Below are positions 37,253 to 46,927 of a stretch of DNA of 64,000 nt, one piece after another. Position 1 is the stretch's first letter. Every line of letters starts with the position of its first letter. Made by a program: the position numbers and the translations under genes. The notes below the pieces were generated by a model. That model was given only the letters and a program-made list of their open reading frames with translations, had not been told where the DNA came from and made no database searches. Source of the DNA: Streptomyces hygroscopicus (GTDB lineage: Bacteria > Actinomycetota > Actinomycetes > Streptomycetales > Streptomycetaceae); NCBI RefSeq assembly GCF_026168105.1, contig NZ_LBMW01000020.1:82942-146941 (forward strand), given 5' to 3'.

Positions 37253-37409
37253 CAACGTCATCTCCTCCGCGCTGGAACCGCGTCGCGCCACGGTCGACGG
37301 CACCGCCCGGGTCACCTTCCGGGCGCGGATCTGCGCGCCCAGGGCAGCCACGTGCGTGGCCGCCACCTCCGCGACCGTCGTCTCGCCGGCCAGCACCGCC
37401 CGGAGGACG

Positions 37410-37647
37410 GCGGCACCACCGTCGTGCCGCAGCACTCCCGTCGGGACGCGGGGGTCATCGCCTTCACGGCGCACTCCGTCGGGTTCACGGACGAGGCTCC
37501 GCAGTAGGTGGCCGAGGCCCTCGGCGCGGTGGGCTGCGACGCGCTGTGTGGGCCCGGGTCTCCCCGGGGAACGCCCGCAGTCTGCGGGCGTTCCTGGCCG
37601 CGGGCTGTGTTCCGGTGGGTGCTGAAGCGCTGCTCATCGCCCCGTAG
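37410..37647 (+). pseudogene. Frame-broken C-terminal remnant
   Basis: Forward codons read GVIAFTAHSVGFTDEAPQ, a stop, then VAEALGAVGCDALCGPG, then after a frame change GNARSLRAFLAAGCVPVGAE and ALLIAP before TAG 37645-37647. The last part looks like a GNAT acetyltransferase C-terminus (GNxxSLRxxxxxGFxPVG). One nonsense codon and one frameshift make it a pseudogene; no N-terminus is seen. Confidence 0.5.
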
Positions 37648-37660
37648 CGGCGCGTCGGCG

Positions 37661-38830
37661 TCACCGGAAGACGCCCGTGTGCCCCAGCGAGTAGCGGCCC
37701 GGCTGCGGGTAGACGGCGAGGCCGTGCGGGCCGTTGCCGACCTTGATGCGGGCCAGTTCCTTCCCGGTGCCGGTGTCGAGGGCGTACACCTCGGCGTTGT
37801 AACGGCCGGACAGCCACAGGACCTTGCCGTCGGCCGAGACGCCGCCCATGTCGGGGCTGCCACCACCGGGCAGGCGCCACTTGTCGGTCAGCCGGTTCTG
37901 AGTGAAGTCGAAGACGGAGATGGTGCCCTCGCCCCGGTTGGAGATGTACATCTCGCGGGAGTCGCGGCTGACGTAGAGGCCGTGCGCGCCCTTGCCGGTG
38001 GGCAGGAACTCCGGCTTGCCGAAGCTGTCGCCGTCCACGATCCACAGACCGTTGGCCACCATGTCGGCGATGTAGAAGGTCTTGCCGTCCGGGCAGACCT
38101 TCACGTCCTGCGGCATGGACCCGTGGACCGGCAGCTTCTGTTGGCCGATGACCTCCATCTTCTCGGTGTCGACCTTCAGCAGTTCACCGCTGAACTCGCA
38201 GGAGACGATGAAGTAGCGGCCGTCCGGCGAGAAGTCGGCGTGGTTGACGCCGTAGCAGCTCACCGGCACGGCCTTCGCCACCTTCATGGTGTGCGCGTCC
38301 CGGAAGACCAACTGGCGGTCCTTGGAGGCCATCACGATCGCGTATCTGCCGTTGGGCGTGAAGTAGAGGTTGTACGGGTCGTGCACGGCGACCGGCTTTC
38401 CGGCCTTGCCGGTCTTCGGGTCGATGGGGATGAGGGTGTTGCCCAGGTCGTTGTTGACCCACAGCGTCTTCAGGTCCCAGGAAGGCACGACGTGCTGGGG
38501 CTGGCGGCCGACCGGGATGGTGTCGATGACCTTGTACGTCTCCGGGTCGATGACGGACACCGTGTTGGAGATGGTGTTGGGGACGTAGACCCGGGACGGG
38601 AAGTCCTTCACCACCGGGGAGAGCTGGTTCGGCCGGTCGGCCGCGTAGACGTCCTTCGGGTCGAGCAGGGGCGGCATACCCGGCAGCCCGGGGTCGGCTC
38701 GCTGGGCGGGTTTGAGCGGGGCCTTGGTCGGCAGGGCCTCGTTCTTGTGGGGTGATCCGCTGGTGCAACCGGTGAGGGCCGCGAGGGCGATGCCGGCGAT
38801 CAGTACGCGGGTGACGGTCGTGGGGTGCAT
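37661..38830 (-). CDS. YncE-like beta-propeller lipoprotein
   Basis: 389 aa. The signal sequence ends in the lipobox LAALTGC, so it is a membrane-anchored lipoprotein. The rest is a seven-bladed propeller of the YncE/lactonase type with repeats such as VYVPNTISNTVSVIDPETYK and VSRDSREMYISNRGEGTISV. The ATG overlaps the TGA of the NodB-like gene upstream (TGATG), so the two are translationally coupled. It may bind a surface polymer or nucleic acid. Its function is unknown; the operon with a deacetylase-like lipoprotein suggests an envelope role. Confidence 0.85.
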   Translation of the reverse strand: MHPTTVTRVLIAGIALAALTGCTSGSPHKNEALPTKAPLKPAQRADPGLPGMPPLLDPKDVYAADRPNQLSPVVKDFPSRVYVPNTISNTVSVIDPETYKVIDTIPVGRQPQHVVPSWDLKTLWVNNDLGNTLIPIDPKTGKAGKPVAVHDPYNLYFTPNGRYAIVMASKDRQLVFRDAHTMKVAKAVPVSCYGVNHADFSPDGRYFIVSCEFSGELLKVDTEKMEVIGQQKLPVHGSMPQDVKVCPDGKTFYIADMVANGLWIVDGDSFGKPEFLPTGKGAHGLYVSRDSREMYISNRGEGTISVFDFTQNRLTDKWRLPGGGSPDMGGVSADGKVLWLSGRYNAEVYALDTGTGKELARIKVGNGPHGLAVYPQPGRYSLGHTGVFR

Positions 38831-39663
38831 CAACTCAGCAGCTCCGTGGTGGTCACCGCGGTCAGGCCGCGGTGGTCGAGTTCGTGCAGGATGTCGGGCA
38901 GGGCGGCGACCGTGTCCGCGTACCCGAAATGCATGCTCACCACCGACCCGCCGCGGACGTCGCCCATGACCTTGCGGGTGACCGCGGATGCGCCCGGCGA
39001 GGTGTAGTCGAGCGAGTCGACGTCGTACGACAGGACGTGCGGATAGCCGACGCGACGGGCCAGCCGTTCGACGAGCGGGGTGGCGCGCGGGGCGCGGGAG
39101 GGGCGGAACCAGGTGCCGATGGATCCGGTGAGCCGGTGCAGCCGGTCGGCACAGCCCTGGATCTCGGCAAGCGCGTCGGCCTCGGGCAGGGTGTTGATGC
39201 CGACGTGACGCAGGGTGTGGTTGCCGAGGTCGTGACCGCCCTTGAGGATGCGCCGGGCGACTTCCGGGTGCTGGTCGAGCCAGGTGCCGACCGCGAGCAC
39301 GGTGATCTTCGCGCCGGCCTTCTCCGCCGTGTCGAGGATCGACACGGCGTAGGACGGGTCACCCTGGCCGTGGAAGGTCAGGGCGACCTGGTGGCGGTCT
39401 CGGGGGCCGTGGGCGATCTGGGCGGGCTGCTGCGGGAAGGCGCGGGGCGCGGGCGCGGCGGCCGTGGCGCGCGAGCCGCGGGAGTTGTCGGGACGGGGCG
39501 GAACGGTCGGGTGGACGACGCGATCGCCGGGGGCGCAAGCGGCTGCGAAGGCACCGGCGGCGGCGAGCGCCGCGCCCGTGCGCAGTGCGGTACGGCGGTC
39601 GGGCACCGCCCGCGCGGTGTCCGACTCACGGTCCGGTGGGGAGAAAGGGGCGGGCGTGGTCAC
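38830..39663 (-). CDS. NodB-homology (polysaccharide deacetylase-like) lipoprotein, probably degenerate active site
   Basis: 277 aa. The leader has a twin-Arg-like DRRTALRTG and a lipobox-like AFAAAC, so it should be exported and perhaps lipidated. In the NodB domain the first motif (normally TFDDG) reads LTFHGQGDP, without the catalytic Asp pair, whereas the metal motif GHDLGNHTLRH is kept. Later RPSRAPRA also departs from RxPY. It may bind glycans or use a different chemistry. It is coupled by TGATG to the propeller lipoprotein. Confidence 0.83.
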   Translation of the reverse strand: MTTPAPFSPPDRESDTARAVPDRRTALRTGAALAAAGAFAAACAPGDRVVHPTVPPRPDNSRGSRATAAAPAPRAFPQQPAQIAHGPRDRHQVALTFHGQGDPSYAVSILDTAEKAGAKITVLAVGTWLDQHPEVARRILKGGHDLGNHTLRHVGINTLPEADALAEIQGCADRLHRLTGSIGTWFRPSRAPRATPLVERLARRVGYPHVLSYDVDSLDYTSPGASAVTRKVMGDVRGGSVVSMHFGYADTVAALPDILHELDHRGLTAVTTTELLS

Positions 39664-39968
39664 TCTCCCTATTTAAAGGCGCAACGGCGCCGAAATCGAC
39701 GATTGGAGCGCCGACGGAAGGGGCGGGTCGCACGGGAGTGCGCCCCGCCGGTCGGACCACAAGGGCCGCACCGGTACGGTTCCATGACCGAACCCGATTG
39801 TGGACCTGCCGCATTCATCTGCGATAGTCGACCTTGCGGCAGCCACCCATTGACCCGGGCACCGGTTCGTCGCAGGCGCCGTGGCGTACACCCCAAATCC
39901 GCTCGCGGCGCCCGAAGAAGCCCTGGCCGCACGGCGGCCGGGGCTTCTGCCGTGCCGGCGCGCCGCGC
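39664..39968. other. Intergenic, 305 bp
   Basis: I see no gene. It contains the promoter side of the NodB-like/propeller operon (an A/T-rich TATTTAAA lies just upstream of 39663) and, at its far end, the terminator of the ATP-binding protein gene. Confidence 0.5.
39916..39948 (-). terminator. Terminator of the ATP-binding protein gene
   Basis: AGAAGCCCTGGCCGC pairs with GCGGCCGGGGCTTCT (15 bp, one G-T pair) around an ACG loop, about 20 bp after the reverse-strand stop at 39969. Confidence 0.85.
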
Positions 39969-40472
39969 TCAGCGGTCGGCGACCCGCATCTCGAACCATG
40001 TCGTCTTGCCGCGCGGCAGCAGATCGACCCCCCAGCGGTCGGCGAGCTTGTCGACGAGGAAGAGACCGCGCCCGCTCAGATCCAGTTCCTGGACCGGAAT
40101 CAGACAGGGCAGTCCGCGGGAGGGGTCGCGGACCTCGACACGGATCCAGCCCCGGCGGCGGCGCAGGCGTAACCCGAAGACGCGTGCCCCGGTGTGCCGC
40201 ACGGCGTTGCCGACGAGTTCGGAGACGAGCAGAACCGCGTCCTCGGTCATCCTCGGGGTGAGCCCCCAGTGGCGCAGGATGACGACCTGGACGAGCCGGC
40301 GCGCGGTGGCAGCGGATTCGGGCCGGGAGGGCAGAGGCACCTCCGCGTCCGCGGGATTGCCGAACAACTCAAGTGCTTTGAGCGCCCGTTCGTCCTCGAC
40401 CGCAGGCGACCAGCGTGCCGCGGTCGCACTCGCGTGCCGCCGCGGCTGTTCGACACCCTCCAGCCCCGCCAT
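39969..40472 (-). CDS. ATP-binding protein, anti-sigma-factor kinase-like
   Basis: 167 aa if started at ATG 40472. It has the HATPase_c_2 pattern: LPSRPESAATARRLVQVV, the N-box VSELVGNAVRHTG, a G1 box RVEVRDPSRGLP and the G2 box SGRGLFLVDKLADRWGV. Streptomyces has many such SpoIIAB/RsbW-like proteins that control sigma factors or serve as orphan kinases. No anti-anti-sigma or sigma gene is adjacent. The start is uncertain because the ribosome site is weak. Confidence 0.87.
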   Translation of the reverse strand: MAGLEGVEQPRRHASATAARWSPAVEDERALKALELFGNPADAEVPLPSRPESAATARRLVQVVILRHWGLTPRMTEDAVLLVSELVGNAVRHTGARVFGLRLRRRRGWIRVEVRDPSRGLPCLIPVQELDLSGRGLFLVDKLADRWGVDLLPRGKTTWFEMRVADR

Positions 40473-40774
40473 GCACCCATCATGGCCGTACAGGACGCCA
40501 CTCGGAGGCGTTACGACGGAATACGCCCCCCGGAACAGTACATTCCACACCCTTCGATCGGCATATGCCACCTGCACAATGGGACCCCTTGCACCCCAAC
40601 CGGCCTGCAATGACAGGTCAGTTGGGGGCAAGGTCCAGACGACCGGGACCAGATGGCCTTAAGGTTGTCTTAAGGTTGCCATAAACCGCCCCATCGGGGG
40701 ACACCGGGTAGGACGTCGCGTCAACTACAAGTGGATCTGCGTAACTTGCTGAACAATTCTCAGGTTGGGCCGGG
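40473..40774. other. Intergenic, about 300 bp
   Basis: It holds the promoter region of the ATP-binding protein gene and the end of the enoyl-CoA hydratase transcript. A GGGCCGGG / CCCGGCCC hairpin (40767-40774, 40794-40801) straddles the hydratase stop codon. No gene seen. Confidence 0.5.
40658..40678. promoter_or_regulatory. 11-bp-phased direct repeat
   Basis: CTTAAGGTTG occurs at 40658-40667 and 40669-40678, one helical turn apart. It lies about 190 bp upstream of the ATP-binding protein gene. Spacing fits a response regulator of the OmpR/PhoP type; which protein binds is unknown. Confidence 0.55.
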
Positions 40775-41542
40775 TCAGGCGAACTTCGCCTTGCCCGGCC
40801 CTTCTTCCACGAAACTGCGCATTCCGCGCTCGCGGTCCTCGGTCGCGAAGAGGCCCGCGAACCAGGTGCGCTCCACCGCGAGTCCGGTCTCGATGTCCGT
40901 CTCGAGGCCGGTGTCGACGGCCTCCTTGGCGGCGCGCAGCGCGATCGCCGGACCCTGGGCGAGCTTCGCGGCCCAGGCGTGTGCCTCGGCGTACACCTCC
41001 CCGGCCGGCACCACCCTGTCGACCAGCCCCAGCGTCAGCGCCTCGTCCGCCTTCACCATCCGGCCCGTGAAGATCAGGTCCTTGGCCTTGGACGGGCCGA
41101 TCAGGCGCGCCAGCCGCTGGGTGCCGCCGGCACCCGGGATCAGGCCGAGCAGGATCTCCGGCTGCCCCAGCTTCGCGTTCTCGGCGGCGATGCGGTAGTC
41201 GGCGCACAGCGCCAGCTCGCACCCCCCGCCCAGGGCATAGCCGGTGATGGCGGCGACGACCGGCTTGGGGATACGGGCGATGGCGGTGAAGGACTCCTGC
41301 AGGGCGCGCGAGCGCAGGACCATCGCGGCATGGTCCATGCCCTGCATCTCCTTGATGTCCGCGCCCGCCGCGAACACCTTCTCGCCCCCGTGGATCACCA
41401 CGGTGCGCACGTCCTCGCGGCGCGTGATCTCCTCGGCGAGCTCCTTGAGCCGGTCCTGGGTGGCGACGTCCAGCGCGTTCATGGGCGGGCGGTCCAGACG
41501 GAGCGTGCCCACGCCCTCGGCGACTTCGAGATGCACAGTCAT
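40775..41542 (-). CDS. Enoyl-CoA hydratase/isomerase family protein
   Basis: 255 aa crotonase fold. The oxyanion-hole segment FAAGADIKEM and the two catalytic glutamates (GGGCELALCADYR and LGQPEILLGLIPGAGG) are present, as expected for a true hydratase. The C-terminus ends FVEEGPGKAKF, a common short-chain hydratase end. It acts in fatty-acid or amino-acid degradation on acyl-CoA in the cytoplasm. ATG 41542 is chosen by similarity; the upstream region is A/T-richer. It stands alone. Confidence 0.93.
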   Translation of the reverse strand: MTVHLEVAEGVGTLRLDRPPMNALDVATQDRLKELAEEITRREDVRTVVIHGGEKVFAAGADIKEMQGMDHAAMVLRSRALQESFTAIARIPKPVVAAITGYALGGGCELALCADYRIAAENAKLGQPEILLGLIPGAGGTQRLARLIGPSKAKDLIFTGRMVKADEALTLGLVDRVVPAGEVYAEAHAWAAKLAQGPAIALRAAKEAVDTGLETDIETGLAVERTWFAGLFATEDRERGMRSFVEEGPGKAKFA

Positions 41543-41626
41543 GCCACGAAGGTTAACGGGCACTAACGCCACCGGACCCGGTGTGCTCGCTCACAGCGGC
41601 TCACCGGGTCCGACGGGAGAACGTCC

Positions 41627-42990
41627 CTACTTGATCCACTCGTCCCAGGACATGTTCCAGCCGTTGAGCCCGTTGTCGGGCTCGACCGTCCTGTCGTCGG
41701 AGTTCTTCACGATGACGACGTCGCCGATCATCGAGTTGTTGTAGAACCAGGCGGCCGGAACCGATCCGTCGTAGCCGCCGCGGACGTCGCGCAGGCCGAC
41801 GCAGCCGTGGCTCGCGTTGTAGTTGCCGAAGGCGTCGCCGCCCCAGTAGTTGCCGTGGATGAAGGTGCCGGAGTCGGTCAGGCGCTGGGCGTGCGGCACG
41901 TCCTTGATGTCGTACTCGCCGCCGTAACCGACGGTCTCGCCGTTCATCCGGGTCACCACCAGGCGTTCGCTGATGACCATCTGGCCGTTCCAGGTGTCGT
42001 AGCCCGGCTTGCCGGTGGTGGCGGGGAGGGTCTTGACGACGTTGCCGTCCCGCCGGACGACCATTTCGTGGGTCTTGGCGTCGACGGTGGATACCTGGCT
42101 GCGGCCGATGGTGAAGTTCACGGTCCTGACCTGCGTGCCGTAGACACCGGGCCGGCCCTCGACACCGTCGAGGTTCAGGTTCACGGTGACCTTGGTACCG
42201 GGCTTCCAGTACTCCTGGGGCCGGAAGTCGAGGCGGTCGTTGCCGAACCAGTGGCCGCGGACCTCCACGGCCGGCTCGGTCTTGATGGTGATGGCCTTCT
42301 CGACGTCGGCCGGGTGCGTGATGCCCCGCGTGAAGCGGATCGAGAACGGCATGCCGACGCCGACGGTGGTGCCTTCGTCGGGCGTGTAGGTGCCGACGAA
42401 GGTGTTCTGCGGGGTGAGCGTGGTGAACGAGGACTCCTCGGCGGAGGTGAGACCCGCGGAGTCCTTGGCGACCGCGTGAACCTTGTACGTGGTGGCCGCC
42501 GCCAGATGGGTCGAGGGCGTCCAGTCGGCGCCCCCGCCGCTGATCTGCCCGGCGACCGCGCGGCCTTGGCGTCCTGGACCGTGACCTCGGTCAGCCTGCC
42601 CTTGGCGGCGGTCACCTTGAGGGCGCCGCTGGTGTCCACGGACTTGGAACCGTTCTTCGGGGTTATGGTGACGACGGCCTGGGACTGCTTGCTGCCGGCC
42701 GTGCCGGAGCCATTGCCCTGCCCGTCACCGGCCCCCGGGCGGGCGTTCCCTCCCCCGCCGCACGCGGTGGTGGTGAGCAGGAGGGCACCGAATATCAGTG
42801 CCGTCAGCCTCCCGCGCCCACGCCGCTGCGGTCGGCTCGTCCGCCCCCGGGGCGCCGCCGCCGGTGCCGAGAGGCCCGCCGTGCCCATCCCTTCGGACCC
42901 CCGCCCGCTCGTCCCCGCGTCACCGGCGCGCCCCTGCGCCCCTCTCACGCGCGCGTCAACCGACGCCCCCGATATCGGTCGCCCGTTCAC
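41627..42990 (-). pseudogene. L,D-transpeptidase lipoprotein with apparent frameshift
   Basis: From GTG 42990 (GGGGAG upstream) the N-terminus has a membrane/lipobox segment (LIFGALLLTTTACGGGG) and an Ig-like start (VVTITPKNGSKSVDTSG...EVTVQDAK). At about 42560-42568 the frame must shift by one base; the continuation, GRAVAGQISGGGADWTP onward, runs cleanly to the stop at 41627 and includes the YkuD domain with HGNYWG and catalytic SHGCVGLRDV. A one-base error in the sequence would restore a normal ~454-aa lipoprotein that makes 3-3 peptidoglycan cross-links. As written it is broken. The next upstream gene is a paralogue. Confidence 0.8.
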
Positions 42991-43178
42991 TTTTCCCGTC
43001 TCCCCTCGCACGGCCTGACAAGGCCCGCACCCCAGCGCGACCCGCGCGCATTGCGCAAAATTAATCACACGCCCCGGCCCGATGACTCCCCGGGATTGTC
43101 ACCGTTCAGTCCCAACTTGGGCAGCGCCAAGGAGCACCGGGCCGCCCGGCGCGCACCCCCTGCCTCCCCCGTGCCGCG

Positions 43179-44384
43179 CTACCCCACCGCGCCGCCGGCC
43201 TTCCAGTCGTCCCAGCTCATGTTCCACCCGCCGAGCCCGTTGTCGGGAGAGACCTGCTTGTCCTCGCTGTGGACGACCTCGATGACGTCACCGACGAGGC
43301 TTCGGTCGAAGAACCAGGCCGCGGGGGTGTCGGAGCCGCCGCCCTTGACGTCCCTGAGCCCCACGCAGCCATGGCTGACGTTGGTGTGCCCGGGGGCGTG
43401 CGGCGCCCAGTAGTTGCCGTGCACGAAGGTGCCGGAGCTGGTCAGGCGCATGGCGTGCGGGACATCCGGGATGTCGTACTCACCGCCGAAGCCGACCGTG
43501 CGGCTGTTCATGCGGGTGACCTCGAACATCTCCATGACCACCATCTTCCCGTTGTACGTGGTGGTCTTCGGGGCGCCCGCGGTGATCGGCACGGTGCCGA
43601 TCAGGCGGCCGTCGCGGCGCACCCTCATGGTGTGGGTGGCCGCGTCGACGAGGGAGACCTGGCTGCGGCCGACGGTGAACGAGACGGTCTTGTACTGCAG
43701 TCCGTACACCCCGGGCGCACCCTCAACATCACGCAGCCCCAGCGCGACGGTGACCTGGGTGCCCGGCTTCCAGTACTCCTCGGGCCGGAAATCGAGGCGG
43801 TCCCTGCCGAACCAGTGCGGGCGGATCTCGACCGCCGGCGTCGCGGTCACACGGATCGCGCGCTCGACCGCGGCCCGGTCGGAGATCTGCCGGTTGAACT
43901 GGAGGGACACGATCATCCCGGTGCCCACGGTCGAGCGGTTCTCGGGAGTGACGTAGCCGATGAACCGCTCGTCGGGGACGAAGGTGGTGAAGACGCAGTG
44001 GCGGGCCGTGCGGTGGCCGTCGCCGTCGAGGGCCACCGCGTCGACCGTGTACCTGGCGGCGAGCGCGAGGCGGCGCTCGTCGGGTTGCCAGACCTTGCCG
44101 TTGTCGGAGAGGTGCCCGCGCACCGGCGAGTCCTGTCCGTCCTGGGACCGGACGACGGTCACCGATTCCAGACGGCCCTCCGGCACCCGGACCAGCAACG
44201 GCCGGCCGGGGCGCACCTGCTTGCTGCCGTCGTCCGGGGTGACATGGATGACGTTCTCGGCCGCGGGCGCCTTGCCGAGCATGTCGTCGAATCCGTGGGA
44301 AGTGCAGCCGGCCATGAGACCCGCCCAGGTCAATGCGGCGGCCAGCGCGGCTCCTGCGCGTCGCGCGCGTGTCTGTACGTGCAT
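43179..44384 (-). CDS. L,D-transpeptidase lipoprotein
   Basis: 401 aa. The signal ends with a lipobox (LTWAGLMAGC). Two Ig-like domains precede the YkuD domain (about residues 255-380), which has GYGGE-like VGFGGEYDIPDV, HGNYWAPH and the nucleophile cysteine in SHGCVGLRDV. It should sit on the outer face of the membrane and form 3-3 cross-links in peptidoglycan. ATG 44384 starts just before the signal. It is about 190 bp upstream of the frameshifted paralogue on the same strand; the pair looks like a tandem duplication. Confidence 0.92.
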   Translation of the reverse strand: MHVQTRARRAGAALAAALTWAGLMAGCTSHGFDDMLGKAPAAENVIHVTPDDGSKQVRPGRPLLVRVPEGRLESVTVVRSQDGQDSPVRGHLSDNGKVWQPDERRLALAARYTVDAVALDGDGHRTARHCVFTTFVPDERFIGYVTPENRSTVGTGMIVSLQFNRQISDRAAVERAIRVTATPAVEIRPHWFGRDRLDFRPEEYWKPGTQVTVALGLRDVEGAPGVYGLQYKTVSFTVGRSQVSLVDAATHTMRVRRDGRLIGTVPITAGAPKTTTYNGKMVVMEMFEVTRMNSRTVGFGGEYDIPDVPHAMRLTSSGTFVHGNYWAPHAPGHTNVSHGCVGLRDVKGGGSDTPAAWFFDRSLVGDVIEVVHSEDKQVSPDNGLGGWNMSWDDWKAGGAVG

Positions 44385-44584
44385 CACGACGATCCCAACG
44401 ACCCAGCCCTCCTGGGGAAACGTGAGTGCGAGCCACGCTCTGGGCAGAACAGTGGGGAGGACGACGCGACGGGGAGCCGCGCCCGTGAGCCGCAGGGGCG
44501 CGCCGGAGTCGGGCTTGGCCGGCAGGAGGCGGGACACCGTGCGCCCTTTCCGTGTCGTCCCGACGAGCCGCGGGAGGCCGGAAC

Positions 44585-46927
44585 GTGTCGAGCGCAGCCG
44601 AGCGGGAGGCCGTGCAGGAGGCAGTACAGGAGGAGCGGGCGGACGAGGGACGGTCCGCGCGTCCGGCCGCCGTGCTCAACGGCAGGCGGCACCCGGGGCC
44701 GCCCGTGCCCGTGTGGCCGGGCGCGCCCACGCCGCTCGGGGCGCGCTTCCGCGCGGGCCCGGACGGTGTCGTGGGCACCAACTTCGCGCTGTGGGCGGGC
44801 GGCGCGGAGGCGGTCGAGCTGTGCCTGTTCGACGGGCGGGGCGCCGACAGCCGGGAGACCCGGGTCCGGCTCACGGAGCTGACCCACGAGATCTGGCACG
44901 GTTTCGTACCGGGCGTGATGCCCGGACAGCGGTACGGCTTCCGGGTCCACGGACGCTGGGACCCGTGGACCGGGGCGCGCTGGAACCCGGCGAAGCTGCT
45001 TCTGGACCCGTACGCGCGCGCGGTGGACGGCGCCATGGACGTCGGACACGGTGGCCTGCCGCCGGAGGTGTACGGGCATGTCCGGGACTGGCCGCAGCAG
45101 CATGTCGCCGACACCGTGCGCGACGAGCGGGACTCTGCGCCGTACGTCCCCAAGGGCGTCGTCGTGCACGATGGCGGACCCGACGACGAATGGACGTACG
45201 ACCACCGCCCGAAGACGCCGTGGGCCGACTCGGTGATCTACGAGCTGCATGTCCGCGGCTTCACCCGGCGGCACCCGGACATCCCCGAGGAACTGCGCGG
45301 CACCTACGCGGGCCTTGCGCACCCGGCGGCGGTCGAGCACCTGGTGAAGCTGGGCGTGACAGCGGTGGAACTGCTGCCGGTGCACCAGTTCGCCCATGAG
45401 GACCACCTGCTCCGGCGGGGTCTGACGAACTACTGGGGCTACAACTCGATCGGGTACTTCGCCCCGCACGCGGCCTATGCGTCCTCCGGCACGGCCGGCC
45501 AGCAGGTCGGCGAGTTCAAGCGGATGGTACGGGCGCTGCACGCGGCCGGGATCGAGGTGATCCTCGACGTGGTCTACAACCACACGGCGGAGGCGGACGA
45601 GCTGGGCCCGATGCTGTCGCTGAAGGGGATCGACAACCGCGGCTACTACCGTCTGCAGTCGGACGCGCGCCGGTACGCGGACTACACGGGCTGCGGCAAC
45701 ACCCTGCACGTGGTGCAGCCGCACGTGCTGCGCCTGATCACCGATTCCCTGCGCTACTGGGTGACGGAGATGGGGGTGGACGGTTTCCGCTTCGACCTTG
45801 CCGCGGCGCTGGCGAGGTCGATGCACGACGTCGACATGCTGTCCCCGTTCCTGGCGGTCATCGCCCAGGACCCGGTGCTGCGCCGGGTGAAGCTGATCGC
45901 GGAGCCGTGGGACGTCGGCTCGGGCGGCTACCAGGTGGGGGCTTTCCCGCCGCTGTGGACCGAGTGGAACGACCGCTACCGCAATGCCGTACGGGACTTC
46001 TGGCGGGGCGCACTGCCGGACGTCCGCGACCTGGGCTACCGCCTGTCGGGGTCGAGCGACCTGTACGCCTGGGGCGGCCGCCGCCCGTATGCGTCGGTCA
46101 ACTTCGTGACGGCGCACGACGGTTTCACGCTGCGCGACCTGGTGTCGTACGAGCGCAAGCACAACGAGGCCAATGGCGAGGGCAACCGCGACGGCTCGGA
46201 CGACAACCGCTCGTGGAACTGCGGCGCGGAGGGCGAGACGGATGACGAGCGGGTACGGGCGCTCAGGCGACGGCAGTTGCGGAACCTGCTGACGACACTG
46301 TTGCTGTCGACGGGCGTGCCGATGCTCGTGGCGGGCGACGAGATGGGCCGCACCCAGCGGGGCAACAACAACGCGTACTGCCAGGACAACGAGATCGGCT
46401 GGGTCGACTGGAGCCTCCGGGACGCGCCCGGCTGGCGGGCGCTGTTCGACCTGACCGCGCGGTTGATCGAACTGCGCCACCGTCATCCGGTGCTGCGCCG
46501 CCGGGCGTTCTTCTCCGGTAGGGCCCATTCGGCGGACGGCCTCAGGGACCTGGCGTGGTTCACGGCGCGCGGGGCGGAGATGACCGAGCGCGACTGGTAC
46601 GCGCCGGCCGCGACCCTGGGCATGTACCTCTCCGGTCGTGACATACCGGGCCGTGACTCCCGCGGCGCACCGGTGGTGGACGACAGCTTCCTGGCCGTGC
46701 TGCACGCGGGGGACCGCCCGGTGAGCTTCGTGCTGCCGGGCCCGCCGTGGGCGCACCGGTACGAACTGGTCGTGGACACGTCCTGTGAGGAGCAGGCCGA
46801 CCCGCCGGGGACGGTGCACCGGGCGGGGGCGACGGTGACGGTGCCGGCACGGGCGGTGCTGCTGCTCCGGGTCGCGGACGGGGCGGCGGCTCCCTCGGCC
46901 AGGGTGCCCACCGACCAAGAACGATGA
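44585..46927 (+). CDS. glgX: Glycogen debranching enzyme GlgX
   Basis: 780 aa from GTG 44585, which has GGGAGG upstream. Residues ~35-160 are the CBM48 (VVGTNFALWAGGAEAVELCLFD); the GH13 barrel follows with DVVYNHTAE, the nucleophile in GFRFDLA, the acid in LIAEPWDVG and VTAHDGFTLRDLVSYE. A C-terminal beta domain ends the protein. It removes alpha-1,6 branches from glycogen or maltodextrins in the cytoplasm. glgP and glgE lie in the same window, so this is an alpha-glucan turnover region. It faces away from the L,D-transpeptidase genes. Confidence 0.95.
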   Translation: MSSAAEREAVQEAVQEERADEGRSARPAAVLNGRRHPGPPVPVWPGAPTPLGARFRAGPDGVVGTNFALWAGGAEAVELCLFDGRGADSRETRVRLTELTHEIWHGFVPGVMPGQRYGFRVHGRWDPWTGARWNPAKLLLDPYARAVDGAMDVGHGGLPPEVYGHVRDWPQQHVADTVRDERDSAPYVPKGVVVHDGGPDDEWTYDHRPKTPWADSVIYELHVRGFTRRHPDIPEELRGTYAGLAHPAAVEHLVKLGVTAVELLPVHQFAHEDHLLRRGLTNYWGYNSIGYFAPHAAYASSGTAGQQVGEFKRMVRALHAAGIEVILDVVYNHTAEADELGPMLSLKGIDNRGYYRLQSDARRYADYTGCGNTLHVVQPHVLRLITDSLRYWVTEMGVDGFRFDLAAALARSMHDVDMLSPFLAVIAQDPVLRRVKLIAEPWDVGSGGYQVGAFPPLWTEWNDRYRNAVRDFWRGALPDVRDLGYRLSGSSDLYAWGGRRPYASVNFVTAHDGFTLRDLVSYERKHNEANGEGNRDGSDDNRSWNCGAEGETDDERVRALRRRQLRNLLTTLLLSTGVPMLVAGDEMGRTQRGNNNAYCQDNEIGWVDWSLRDAPGWRALFDLTARLIELRHRHPVLRRRAFFSGRAHSADGLRDLAWFTARGAEMTERDWYAPAATLGMYLSGRDIPGRDSRGAPVVDDSFLAVLHAGDRPVSFVLPGPPWAHRYELVVDTSCEEQADPPGTVHRAGATVTVPARAVLLLRVADGAAAPSARVPTDQER

